From positions 4,154,001-4,218,000 of the forward strand of contig NZ_LT670819.1 of the NCBI RefSeq assembly GCF_900129855.1: a stretch of 64,000 bases of DNA, given 5' to 3'. The position numbers and the translations under genes are program-made. Positions 15,460 to 22,513 of the stretch are shown piece after piece. Every line of letters starts with the position of its first letter. The first letter of the stretch is position 1. Below the pieces are notes generated by a model. The model did no database searches and had not been told where the DNA came from. It saw only the letters and a list, made by a program, of their open reading frames with translations. This DNA is from Streptomyces sp. 3214.6. GTDB lineage: Bacteria > Actinomycetota > Actinomycetes > Streptomycetales > Streptomycetaceae.

Positions 15460-16317
15460 TTACGCAGAACGGGGGTGGAGCAGTTCCACGTTCACGTCCG
15501 CCGGGAAGCCCGTCGTCGGGCCGACGCGGCGGGCGAACTCGGTCACGGCCGCCAGCTGGGGTGCGCCGAAGCGGAAGTCGAGGGTGGTGAAGTACCGCTC
15601 CAGGACCTGTTCGTCGAACTCCTCCCAACGGGCCGCCTGCTCGGCGACCTTGCCGACCTCCTCCAGGGAGAGGCGGCAGGAGTCGAGGAACGCCTGGTGG
15701 ACCTCGCGGGTGATGACCGGCTCGCGCTCCAGGTAGTCCCGGCGGGCCGCCCACACCGCGAAGACGAAGGGCAGGCCGGTCCACTCCTTCCAGAGCGTGC
15801 CGAGGTCGTGCACCTCCAGGCCGAAGCGCGGTCCCTCCAGCAGGTTGGCCCGCAGGGCGGCGTCGCCGATGAGTACGGCGGCCTCGGCCTCCTGCATCAT
15901 CAGGCTGAGGTCGGGCGGGCAGGTGTAGTAGTCGGGCCGCACGCCGAAACGGTCCTCCAGCAGGAGCTGGGCGAGGCGGACGGAGGTGCGGGAGGTCGAG
16001 CCGAGGGCGACACGGGCGCCGTCCAGCTCCTCCAGCGGGACCTTGGAGACGATCACGCAGGACATCACCGGGCCGTCGCAGCCGACGGCGATGTCGGGGA
16101 AGGCGACCAGGTCGTCGGCGTTCTTGAGGAACTCGACGAGGGTGATGGGCCCGATGTCGAGGTCGCCCTGCACCAGTCGCTCGCTGAGCTTCTCCGGGGT
16201 GTCCTTGGTCAGCTCGAAGTCGAGGAGGGTGCCGGTTCTCGCGAGCCCCCAGTACAGGGGCAGGCAGTTGAGGAACTGGATGTGGCCGACGCGCGGCCGG
16301 GTGCGAGAATTGTCCAC
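15460..16317 (-). CDS. mqnA: Chorismate dehydratase (futalosine pathway)
   Basis: First committed step of the futalosine pathway: converts chorismate to 3-[(1-carboxyvinyl)oxy]benzoate, the substrate of MqnE. The 285-aa protein has the periplasmic-binding-protein-like fold of MqnA, with the N-terminus VGHIQFLNCLPLYW, the segment LDIGPITLVEFL, and SLMMQEAEAAVLIGDAAL. The start is GTG. It is not in an operon with the other mqn genes but lies within 4 kb of mqnC. The divergent neighbour is the cold-shock gene. Confidence 0.92.
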   Translation of the reverse strand: MDNSRTRPRVGHIQFLNCLPLYWGLARTGTLLDFELTKDTPEKLSERLVQGDLDIGPITLVEFLKNADDLVAFPDIAVGCDGPVMSCVIVSKVPLEELDGARVALGSTSRTSVRLAQLLLEDRFGVRPDYYTCPPDLSLMMQEAEAAVLIGDAALRANLLEGPRFGLEVHDLGTLWKEWTGLPFVFAVWAARRDYLEREPVITREVHQAFLDSCRLSLEEVGKVAEQAARWEEFDEQVLERYFTTLDFRFGAPQLAAVTEFARRVGPTTGFPADVNVELLHPRSA

Positions 16318-16429
16318 GTCGCGAGGCTAGACCCCGTCGGGTACGCTCCGGACTCCGACCCCCGAACACCTCCGCGTCAACCCTTTTTCGCGATCTTCAA
16401 ACATCCGGGTGACGTGATCTTGACCTCTA

Positions 16430-16457
16430 TTGCTTTCGGCTGCCTGCATGCTAGGCT
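16430..16457 (+). promoter_or_regulatory. Possible housekeeping promoter of the cold-shock gene
   Basis: TTGCTT (16430-16435) and TAGGCT (16452-16457) are spaced by 16 bases, an acceptable match to actinomycete HrdB-type promoters. Transcription would start near 16464 and give a leader of about 150 nt. The call rests on sequence resemblance only. Confidence 0.4.
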
Positions 16458-16493
16458 CGCCGCAAGTTGCAGTTTGGTTTCCCTTGCAGTACA

Positions 16494-16522
16494 GAGCCTG
16501 CGGAGCATGTAACCGCAGGCTC
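16494..16522 (+). promoter_or_regulatory. Perfect 10-bp hairpin in the cold-shock leader
   Basis: GAGCCTGCGG (16494-16503) pairs perfectly with CCGCAGGCTC (16513-16522) across a 9-nt loop, and GTTTTC follows within seven bases. It lies about 90 bases before the start codon. It could be an attenuator or an RNA-stability or thermosensing element; which of these cannot be told. Confidence 0.6.
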
Positions 16523-16613
16523 TCGTCGTTTTCAGACGTATGCAGTTGTGCGGCACTGTTTTCACACTTGCAGGATCTGGAGCAGGGCAACCCTTTGGGC
16601 CCAAGGAGGGCTT

Positions 16614-16817
16614 ATGGCTACCGGAACCGTGAAGTGGTTCAACGCCGAAAAGGGCTTTGGCTTCATCGCCCAAGAAGGCGGCGGCCCCGACGTCTTCGTC
16701 CACTACTCCGCGATCAACGCGCAGGGTTTCCGTTCGCTCGAGGAGAACCAGCAGGTTTCCTTCGACGTGACGCAGGGCCCGAAGGGTCCTCAGGCGGAGA
16801 ACGTCACCCCCGTCTGA
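16614..16817 (+). CDS. Cold-shock domain protein
   Basis: A 67-aa single-domain RNA/DNA-binding protein: GTVKWFNAEKGFGFI carries RNP1 and DVFVHYSAI carries RNP2. Such proteins melt RNA structure and are usually very abundant. The start is fixed by AAGGAGGG at 16603-16610. A long leader with a stable hairpin precedes it, and a strong terminator follows. The ATG sits next to mqnA on the opposite strand, an arrangement conserved in Streptomyces. Several paralogues are expected in the genome, so I give no symbol. Confidence 0.95.
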   Translation: MATGTVKWFNAEKGFGFIAQEGGGPDVFVHYSAINAQGFRSLEENQQVSFDVTQGPKGPQAENVTPV

Positions 16818-16858
16818 TCCTCGCACCCGTGACATCGCAAGTCTGAGAGCAGTACCCA

Positions 16859-16890
16859 AGGAGCCCTGTGCCATCCGGCACGGGGCTCCT
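16859..16890. terminator. Bidirectional terminator after the cold-shock gene
   Basis: AGGAGCCC with GGGCTCCT, extended inward by GTGCC/GGCAC with one mismatch, makes a 13-bp stem around a short loop. It lies between the convergent cold-shock and XRE/cupin genes and can serve both. Confidence 0.8.
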
Positions 16891-16919
16891 GCCTGTGCCC
16901 GGCCCCACGCCATGCCGGG

Positions 16920-17495
16920 TCACACGTGCTGCATGACCAACACGAACGTCGTGCCGGGCGCCAGCGCCTCGTACGAGTGCGGCACGTCCCCCCGGTAGGT
17001 CAGGTAGTCCCCCGGCTCCAGTTCCACCAGCCCCCCGACCGGGCCCGCCTTCACCCGTCCCGTGCTCACGATCAGATGCTCGACCGTGCCCGGAATGTGC
17101 GGGTCCGATTCCCGTGCGGCGCCCGGTTCGGCCCGCAGGTGGTAGATGTCCCGCCGCGCGCCCGGCGGGCTGGCCGACAGCAGCGTGGCCACATACGGCG
17201 CCCGCTCCGAGGCGACCGTCGGCCCCTCCCCCGCGCGAATCACCCGGACGGCCGAGACGGGCGGCTCGACGAGTACCGAGAACGGCACGCCCAGCGCCAC
17301 GCCCAGCGCCCAGAGCGTCTCCACGCTCGGATTCCCGCTCGCCGCCTCCAACTGCGACAGCGTGGACTTCGCGATGCCGGCGCGTTTGGCCAGCTCGGAG
17401 AGCGAGAGACCGGCGCGGGTGCGCTCGCGGCGCAGGGCGGCGGCGATCCAGTCCAGGGGCAGGCGGGAGGAGGGCGGGGTCGCCGGGTCGGACAT
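16920..17495 (-). CDS. XRE-family regulator with C-terminal cupin domain
   Basis: A 191-aa DNA-binding regulator. An N-terminal helix-turn-helix (about 14-66, with LSELAKRAGIAKSTLSQLE) is joined to a cupin domain (about 100-190, HLRAEPGAARESDPHIPG and LEPGDYLTYRGDVPHSYEAL) that probably binds a small ligand. It is divergent from azlCD and separated by 68 bases holding two identical inverted repeats. It very likely controls azlCD and itself, with an amino acid or analogue as the probable effector. ATG 17495 is chosen because upstream in-frame sequence would run through the divergent promoter. Confidence 0.88.
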   Translation of the reverse strand: MSDPATPPSSRLPLDWIAAALRRERTRAGLSLSELAKRAGIAKSTLSQLEAASGNPSVETLWALGVALGVPFSVLVEPPVSAVRVIRAGEGPTVASERAPYVATLLSASPPGARRDIYHLRAEPGAARESDPHIPGTVEHLIVSTGRVKAGPVGGLVELEPGDYLTYRGDVPHSYEALAPGTTFVLVMQHV

Positions 17496-17519
17496 GTCGT
17501 TCGCTCCATCGGTACGGTC

Positions 17520-17583
17520 GTTCGGCTTGACGAACAGGGGTCGCTCTGTCCATCGTAGAGAACATGCGTTCGCCACAACGAAC
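17520..17583. promoter_or_regulatory. Pair of identical inverted-repeat operators between the XRE/cupin gene and azlC
   Basis: GTTCG-N6-CGAAC occurs exactly at 17520-17535 and again at 17568-17583, 48 bases centre to centre. A half-site GTTCG is at 17499-17503. The second copy overlaps the first codons of azlC. The divergent regulator makes these strong candidates for its binding sites. Confidence 0.7.
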
Positions 17584-18280
17584 ACCCACGGCCTCGGAGA
17601 GCTCCGGGCTCCGGCCCCTCGTCCGTGACAGTTCACTCGTCTGGCTGGCCGGCGGGGTGGTGGGTGTCTCCTTCGGGGCGATCGCCGTCGCCGGCGGGCT
17701 GCCGGTGTGGGTGCCGGTCGTGATGTCGCTGCTGGTGTACGCGGGCTCCGCCCAGTTCAGCGCGGTCGGTGTGGTGCTGGCCGGGGGCGGTCCGCTCGCC
17801 GCCGCCGCGACCGGGCTCCTCCTCAACACGCGCAACGCCGCGTTCAGCCTGGCGGTCGCCGACCTCCTCGGCCCCGGCCGCGCGAGCCGCCTCCTCGGCG
17901 CGCACCTGGTGACCGACGAGACGGTCGCCTTCGCCCTCGCCCAGCCGGACCCCGCCCGCCGCCGCGCCGCGTTCTGGATCTCCGGGATCGGACTGTTCGC
18001 CGTATGGAACATCGGCGTGCTCGCGGGCGCCGTCGCCGGGAGCGCCCTCGGCGACACGGCGGCCTACGGCCTGGACGCGGCCTTCCCCGCCGTCCTCGTG
18101 GCGCTGGTCCTGCCGACCCTGCGCAAGGACGCCGGGCTGCGACGCCCGGCCGCACTCGGCGCGGCCGTCGCCCTGGCGGCGACGCCGATCGCCCCGGCCG
18201 GGGTACCGGTACTGCTCGCGCTGGCCGGCCTGGCGCTCTACGGCCGCGGCCACACCGGCAAGGGGAGGACAGCGGCATGA
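17564..18280 (+). CDS. azlC: AzlC family branched-chain amino acid exporter, large subunit
   Basis: A 238-aa inner-membrane protein with about seven hydrophobic segments and the AzlC signature GVSFGAIAVAGG...YAGSAQFSAVG near the N-terminus. AzlC with AzlD exports branched-chain amino acids or analogues in Bacillus. The ATGA overlap with azlD shows coupled translation. No good ribosome-binding site precedes ATG 17564, and the second candidate operator covers the start, consistent with repression by the divergent XRE/cupin protein. Confidence 0.87.
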   Translation: MRSPQRTPTASESSGLRPLVRDSSLVWLAGGVVGVSFGAIAVAGGLPVWVPVVMSLLVYAGSAQFSAVGVVLAGGGPLAAAATGLLLNTRNAAFSLAVADLLGPGRASRLLGAHLVTDETVAFALAQPDPARRRAAFWISGIGLFAVWNIGVLAGAVAGSALGDTAAYGLDAAFPAVLVALVLPTLRKDAGLRRPAALGAAVALAATPIAPAGVPVLLALAGLALYGRGHTGKGRTAA

Positions 18281-18597
18281 GCACGACGGCCACCTTGATC
18301 CTCATCCTGGCGCTGGCGGTAGGGACGTACGCCCTCCGGCTGGTCGGCCCCGCGCTGCACGGACGGGTGGAACTGCCCGCCCGGGTGCAGGAGTTGCTGT
18401 CCGCCGGGGCGGTGGTCCTGCTGGTCGCGCTGCTGGCGACGGGCGCGCTCACCGAGGGCGGCGGCTTCGCCGGCTGGTCGCGTCCGGCCGGGGTACTGGC
18501 CGGCGGGGTACTGGCCTGGCGGAGAGCGCCGTTCGCGGTGGTGGTGCTGGGGGCGGCGGCGACGGCAGGGGCCCTGCGGGCGCTGGGCGTGGCTTAG
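18277..18597 (+). CDS. azlD: AzlD family exporter small subunit
   Basis: A 106-aa membrane protein with four hydrophobic segments, starting TLILILALAVGTYALRLVGP, the AzlD hallmark with a conserved charged residue inside the first helix region. It is the partner of AzlC in amino-acid export. The ATG overlaps the azlC stop (ATGA), and GGGGAGG lies about ten bases upstream inside azlC. Confidence 0.85.
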   Translation: MSTTATLILILALAVGTYALRLVGPALHGRVELPARVQELLSAGAVVLLVALLATGALTEGGGFAGWSRPAGVLAGGVLAWRRAPFAVVVLGAAATAGALRALGVA

Positions 18598-18676
18598 GAC
18601 GTGGCGTCAAGGCGTGACTCAGGACGTGGCTTGGAACGCACCCGATTGTCGGCGGCGCCCACTAGGGTCCCGCCCC

Positions 18677-19405
18677 ATGACCGACACCACAGCCCCCACC
18701 ACGGCCCCCGAGTCTCGCGCCGCAACCAGTGGAAGCACGACACCCCCCGCCCCAGGATTCGTGACCGCCACCCGCACGTTCTACGACGCCATCGCCGAGG
18801 ACTACGCCGAGCGCTTCCGTGCCGAACTCGTCGCGAGGCCGCTGGAGCGGGCCGTGCTCGCGGCGTACGCCGAACTCGTCGGCGAGGGTGGCCGCGTGGC
18901 CGACCTGGGGTGCGGTCCCGGCCGGACGACGGGGCGCCTCGCCTCGATGGGGCTCGATGTGTCCGGGCTCGACCTGTCGGAGTCGATGCTCGCGATCGCG
19001 CGGCGCGAGAACCCCGGGATCCGGTTCGAACAGGGCTCGATGCTGAAGCTGGACGGGCACGCGGACGGCTCCCTCGACGGGGTCGTCTCCTTCTACTCCT
19101 CCATCCACACCCCTGTGGACGAACTCCCCGCCCTCTTCGCCGAGTTCCTCCGCGTCCTCATGCCCGGCGGGCACCTCCTCCTCGCCTTCCAGGTCGGCGA
19201 CGTGCCCCGCCACTACGACCGCCCCTGGGGCCACCCGGTCGCCCTCGACTTCGAACGCCGCCGCCCCGAGCAGATGGCCGGCCTGCTGACGTCGGCCGGC
19301 TTCACGATGCGATCGAGCACCGTACGAGAGCCGGAGCCCGAGCTCGACGAGTCGGTACCGCAGGCGTTCTTGATCGCCCGCAGGCCTGCGGAAGCGGACG
19401 AGTAG
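18677..19405 (+). CDS. Class I SAM-dependent methyltransferase
   Basis: A 242-aa enzyme with SAM-binding motif I VADLGCGPGRTTGRL and motif II GLDLSESMLAIAR, then a conserved SFYSSIHTP and a PGGHLLLAFQVGD post-motif. Its substrate is unknown; this Methyltransf_25-like group acts on small molecules. The Thr/Ala-rich first 30 residues look disordered. It starts at ATG 18677. It is not obviously in an operon with azlCD, lying 79 bases downstream. Confidence 0.85.
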   Translation: MTDTTAPTTAPESRAATSGSTTPPAPGFVTATRTFYDAIAEDYAERFRAELVARPLERAVLAAYAELVGEGGRVADLGCGPGRTTGRLASMGLDVSGLDLSESMLAIARRENPGIRFEQGSMLKLDGHADGSLDGVVSFYSSIHTPVDELPALFAEFLRVLMPGGHLLLAFQVGDVPRHYDRPWGHPVALDFERRRPEQMAGLLTSAGFTMRSSTVREPEPELDESVPQAFLIARRPAEADE

Positions 19406-19460
19406 GGTCACGCGCCACACTTGAGTTGAACACGTTCAAAAGCTCTGCGAGGATGTCCGC

Positions 19461-19976
19461 ATGAGACGGCCCCTCGCAGGTGCGGCACTCGCGGCGTGCA
19501 TCGCGTCGACGGTCCTGCTGAGCGCGTGCACCGCCGGCCTCGCAGGCCCCTACCAGTACTACAACGGCACGGGGCTGCACGACGCCACAGCGGCCGAGGC
19601 CGCGGGGACCTGGGAGTGCGTGGAAGGAACACGGCTGACGCTCCGCCCGGACGGGACGGCCGCCTTCCGGCAACTCGACGGTCAGGAATGGGACTTCGAC
19701 GACGCGTGGCGCGTCACCGGCACGGGGACCTGGGAACTGACCGACGACGCCGAAGGCCAGGAGCTCCACCTCGCCATGACGACCCGGACGGCGGTCGCGA
19801 CCCGCGCCGCCACACCGGCGCCCACGGCGTCGCCCGAGGCGCCCGCGACGTACACGTGGCGCTTCTTCGTCGACCGCAATCCGCAGAAGAAGCTGGTGCT
19901 GTTCTTCTTCTACAGCGATCCCGACGCCGGGAACTCGTATGTGATGCGGCGGGCGACGGCTAGCGTGGCGGGATGA
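19461..19976 (+). CDS. Small lipoprotein of unknown function
   Basis: A 171-aa exported lipoprotein with lipobox LSAC after a 20-residue hydrophobic segment. The mature part has GTWECVEGTRLTLRPDGTA and VTGTGTWEL, a beta-rich pattern of strands beginning GTW seen in small actinomycete lipoproteins. No enzyme motif is visible. Its stop overlaps the start of the GNAT pseudogene (ATGA), so the two formed an operon before the insertion element arrived. Confidence 0.75.
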   Translation: MRRPLAGAALAACIASTVLLSACTAGLAGPYQYYNGTGLHDATAAEAAGTWECVEGTRLTLRPDGTAAFRQLDGQEWDFDDAWRVTGTGTWELTDDAEGQELHLAMTTRTAVATRAATPAPTASPEAPATYTWRFFVDRNPQKKLVLFFFYSDPDAGNSYVMRRATASVAG

Positions 19977-20478
19977 GCGATGACGGTGTGCGGCTGCGGC
20001 CTGTCTGTGAGGACGATCTGCCGGGGCTGGAAGCGTTCCTGGTCGACCCCGAGGCCGCCGGGCCGTTCGCGTGGTTCGGCTGGGCGGACCCGGGGCGCTT
20101 CAGGCGGCGCTGGGCCGAGAACGGCATGCTCTCCGACGACGGCGGCCTGTTGATGGTGACGTCCGGCACGGAGGCACTCGGCTTCGTGTCCTGGCGCAAG
20201 GTCGTCACCGTGCCCGGCTCGCACTTCTGGAACATGGGCATCCAGTTGCTGCCGCAGGCCCAGGGACGCGGCGTCGGCACACAGGCCCAACGCCTCCTGG
20301 TCCGCTACCGGGATTCATTCGGGGTGCTTCGGGGTTCACCCCGGGGGTGAAGCGAATCTCATGCCTGCGACGCGGAGCGTCGCGGTGTCGTTCCGGCGGA
20401 GCCGGGCTGTGCTGCGGTGACGGCTCGCTCGGATGTTCCCGGTGACTGCACTCGTTCGACCTGCCTAGTGTGATCGTC

Positions 20479-21702
20479 ATGCAGCTCAGGTACAGCTTCC
20501 GCCTGTACCCGGACCCCGGCCGGCAGACCGCGTTGGCGAAAGCGTTCGGGTGCGCCCGCGTCGTGTTCAACGACGCGGTCCGCGCCCGCGAGGACGCCCG
20601 CAGGGCGGGCAGGCCCTTCCCCAAGGCGGGGGAGCTGTCCACCCGTCTGATCACCGAGGCGAAACGGACCGTGGAGCGGTCCTGGCTGGGTGAGGTGTCC
20701 GCAGTCGTCCTGCAGCAGTCGCTGCGCGACGCCGAGGCCGCCTACAAGAACTTCTTCGCCTCCGTCAAGGGTGCCCGCAAGGGTCCGAAGCTGGGTGCGC
20801 CCCGGTTCAAGTCCCGCAGGGACGCCCGGCAGTCGATCCGGTTCACCGCCAACGCCCGCTGGAACATCACCGACAGCGGCCGTCTGAGCCTGCCGAAGAT
20901 CGGGGCGGTGAATGTGAAGTGGTCTCGCACCCTGCCCGCCACCCCCACCTCCGTCACCGTCGTCAAGGACGGCGCGGGCAGGTTCTTCGCCTCGTTCGTC
21001 ATCGACACCGACCCCGCCGCCGACGCGAACCGGATGCCCGAGTCGGATCAGAGTGTCGGCATCGACCTCGGCCTGACGCATTTCGCGGTGCTGTCCACCG
21101 GCGAGAAAATCGACTCACCCCGGTTCCTGCGCCGGGCGGAGAAAAAGCTGAAGAAGGTCCAGAAGAGCCTGTCCCGCAAACAGAAGGGGTCGAACAACCG
21201 CAAGAAGGCCCGTCTGAAGGTCGCCCGCGCCCACACCAAGGTCACCGACGCCCGCAAAGAGTTCCACCACCAGCTCTCCACCCGGCTGATCTCCGAGAAC
21301 CAAGGAATCGCCGTGGAGAGTCTGTCGGTGGCGGGGCTGGCGCGTACCCGGCTGGCCAAGTCCGTCCACGACGCCGGGTGGACGGCGTTCGTGAACATGC
21401 TGGAATACAAAGCCCAGCGGTACGGACGCACCCTGATCAAGATCGGCCGGTACGAGCCGACGAGTCAGGTCTGCTCCACCTGCGGGGTCAAGGACGGTCC
21501 CAAACCCCTCAACATCAGGGAATGGACCTGTACCGCCTGCGGCACCCTCCACGACCGGGACCACAACGCCGCGATCAACGTGAAGACGGCCGCCGGACTG
21601 GCGGTAACAGCCTGCGGAGCGCCGGTAGGACCAGAACCCGTTCTGGCACAGCGCGAAGAAACAGGAAGCCACGGACTCCCCACTGGAAACCGCGCCGCGT
21701 AG
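20479..21702 (+). CDS. tnpB: TnpB RNA-guided nuclease
   Basis: A 407-aa TnpB (from ATG 20479; GTG 20470 is an alternative). RuvC residues appear intact: Asp196 in VGIDLGLTHF, Glu280 in GIAVESLSV and Asp361 in HDRDHNAAINV. The zinc ribbon has Cys332, Cys335, Cys351 and Cys354. Family members cut DNA next to a target-adjacent motif, guided by an RNA made from the element's right end, and so help retain the element. The middle (about 215-250) is Lys/Arg-rich. Nothing suggests decay, although the element has no tnpA. Confidence 0.9.
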   Translation: MQLRYSFRLYPDPGRQTALAKAFGCARVVFNDAVRAREDARRAGRPFPKAGELSTRLITEAKRTVERSWLGEVSAVVLQQSLRDAEAAYKNFFASVKGARKGPKLGAPRFKSRRDARQSIRFTANARWNITDSGRLSLPKIGAVNVKWSRTLPATPTSVTVVKDGAGRFFASFVIDTDPAADANRMPESDQSVGIDLGLTHFAVLSTGEKIDSPRFLRRAEKKLKKVQKSLSRKQKGSNNRKKARLKVARAHTKVTDARKEFHHQLSTRLISENQGIAVESLSVAGLARTRLAKSVHDAGWTAFVNMLEYKAQRYGRTLIKIGRYEPTSQVCSTCGVKDGPKPLNIREWTCTACGTLHDRDHNAAINVKTAAGLAVTACGAPVGPEPVLAQREETGSHGLPTGNRAA

Positions 21703-21763
21703 CGGCACGGCAACCGGTGGAGAAGGCCAGAATCCTCGCCTTTCAAGGCGAAGAGCATGTCAA
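21600..21763 (+). ncRNA. Probable omega (right-end) guide RNA scaffold of the TnpB element
   Basis: In IS605-family elements the guide RNA overlaps the 3' part of tnpB and ends exactly at the right boundary, followed by a guide from flanking DNA. Here that gives a scaffold ending with the hairpin at 21736-21751 and terminal TCAA (21760-21763). The guide would start at 21764 with CTGTTCGCGCACACGCCC, the GNAT gene itself. The 5' limit is approximate. It is inferred by analogy only. Confidence 0.5.
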
Positions 21764-21915
21764 CTGTTCGCGCACACGCCCGTCGTACGGATCGAGGCGC
21801 ACACCGATGTGGAGAACCTCGCCGAGCAACGCGCCCTGGAGAAAGTCGGTTTCACCCGCGAGGGCGTCCTGCGCAGCGTCGTGTTCCGGGACGGGCGCTG
21901 GCGTGACGGCGTGTC

Positions 21916-22380
21916 CTACAGCGTGCTGCGGGACGACGCGCCCTGAGCGAGCGGCAGTTCGGCCCACACCGTCTTGCCGACGGGCCGCTCCGCCACTCCC
22001 CACGTCCGGGCCAGCACCCAGACGAGGATCAGGCCCCGGCCGCCCTCCTCCTCCGGGTTGGTGACGATCCGCAGTTGCCGGTCCCCTCGGGTGTCGCTCA
22101 CCTCGACACGCAGCGTGTCGTCCCCGAGCAGCAGCAGCCTCAGCTCGAAGTCCCGGCCGGGCACGCGTCCGTGCGTGACGGCGTTGGCGGCAAGCTCCGC
22201 GACGACCTGCTGCGCCGTGTAGTTGGCGTCGCCGTCGTGCGGATATCCCCAGTCCGTGAGCTGCTGCGCGGCGAGCCGGCGGGCCAGGCGGGCACCGCGC
22301 GGGGTGGAGCTGAAGCGCAGGGTCAGTTCACCGGGAGGAGCGTTCCGGGTGGAGATCTGGGTGGAGATTTCGGAGTTCAC
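21916..22380 (-). CDS. ATP-binding (HATPase, anti-sigma-like) regulatory protein
   Basis: A 154-aa single GHKL ATPase domain like RsbW/SpoIIAB. It has the N-box VAELAANAVTHG, a reduced G1 region VEVSDTRG, and EEEGGRGLILV as G2. Streptomyces genomes hold many such proteins beside an XRE/DUF5753 gene and a DUF397 gene, the layout of the whiJ-type developmental loci. It starts at GTG and is divergent from the XRE gene across 133 bases with two palindromes. Its 3' end overlaps the GNAT remnant. It may act as an anti-sigma factor or kinase, but the target is unknown. Confidence 0.82.
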   Translation of the reverse strand: MNSEISTQISTRNAPPGELTLRFSSTPRGARLARRLAAQQLTDWGYPHDGDANYTAQQVVAELAANAVTHGRVPGRDFELRLLLLGDDTLRVEVSDTRGDRQLRIVTNPEEEGGRGLILVWVLARTWGVAERPVGKTVWAELPLAQGASSRSTL

Positions 22381-22407
22381 CTGACTCAGCGTGGCCGGTT
22401 GTATCTA

Positions 22408-22451
22408 CCCTGGCCAGGGGCGACTTGGCGACTCTGTGTAGCCGTACGGCT
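22408..22451. promoter_or_regulatory. Two perfect 12-bp palindromes between the ATPase and XRE genes
   Basis: CCCTGGCCAGGG (22408-22419) and AGCCGTACGGCT (22440-22451) lie in the divergent promoter region. A partial third site CCTGACCAGG is at 22481-22490. They are candidate binding sites for the adjacent WhiJ-like XRE protein. Confidence 0.5.
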
Positions 22452-22513
22452 GCGGTGGGGCGGGCGTACGGGTCGTCGGTCCTGACCAGGGAGACGTGAA
22501 GGCGGTGGCGTGA

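Larger units (their letters stand above)
20309..21763 (+). mobile_element. IS605/IS1341-type element carrying only tnpB
   Basis: About 1455 bp, delimited by the GNAT reading frame on both sides. The left flank ends in CTAC and the element ends in TCAA, like the cleavage tetranucleotides TTAC and TCAA of IS608. There is no target duplication, as expected for this family. Hairpins lie near both ends: left TTCACCCC/GGGGTGAA (20335-20351) and GCGACGC/GCGTCGC (20367-20383), right TCGCC/GGCGA (21736-21751). No tnpA is present, so it probably needed a transposase in trans. One base of each boundary is ambiguous. Confidence 0.85.
19973..21946 (+). pseudogene. GNAT acetyltransferase interrupted by a TnpB element
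   Basis: Two halves of one gene flank the insertion. The 5' part, 19973-20308, encodes 112 residues ending GRGVGTQAQRLLVRY, the acetyl-CoA-binding segment. The 3' part, 21764-21946, resumes exactly in frame with LFAHTPVVRIEAHTDV and ends in a stop. Joining them gives a complete 172-aa GNAT protein with no lost or gained base. The present reading frame instead runs into the element and stops at 20350. A protein cut after the acetyl-CoA loop should be inactive. The 3' end overlaps the convergent ATPase gene by 31 bases. Confidence 0.9.

Noticed and set aside
16318..16613. A second small gene in the cold-shock leader
   Set aside because: The upstream in-frame extension lacks the cold-shock fold and the strong ribosome-binding site fixes the start at 16614.
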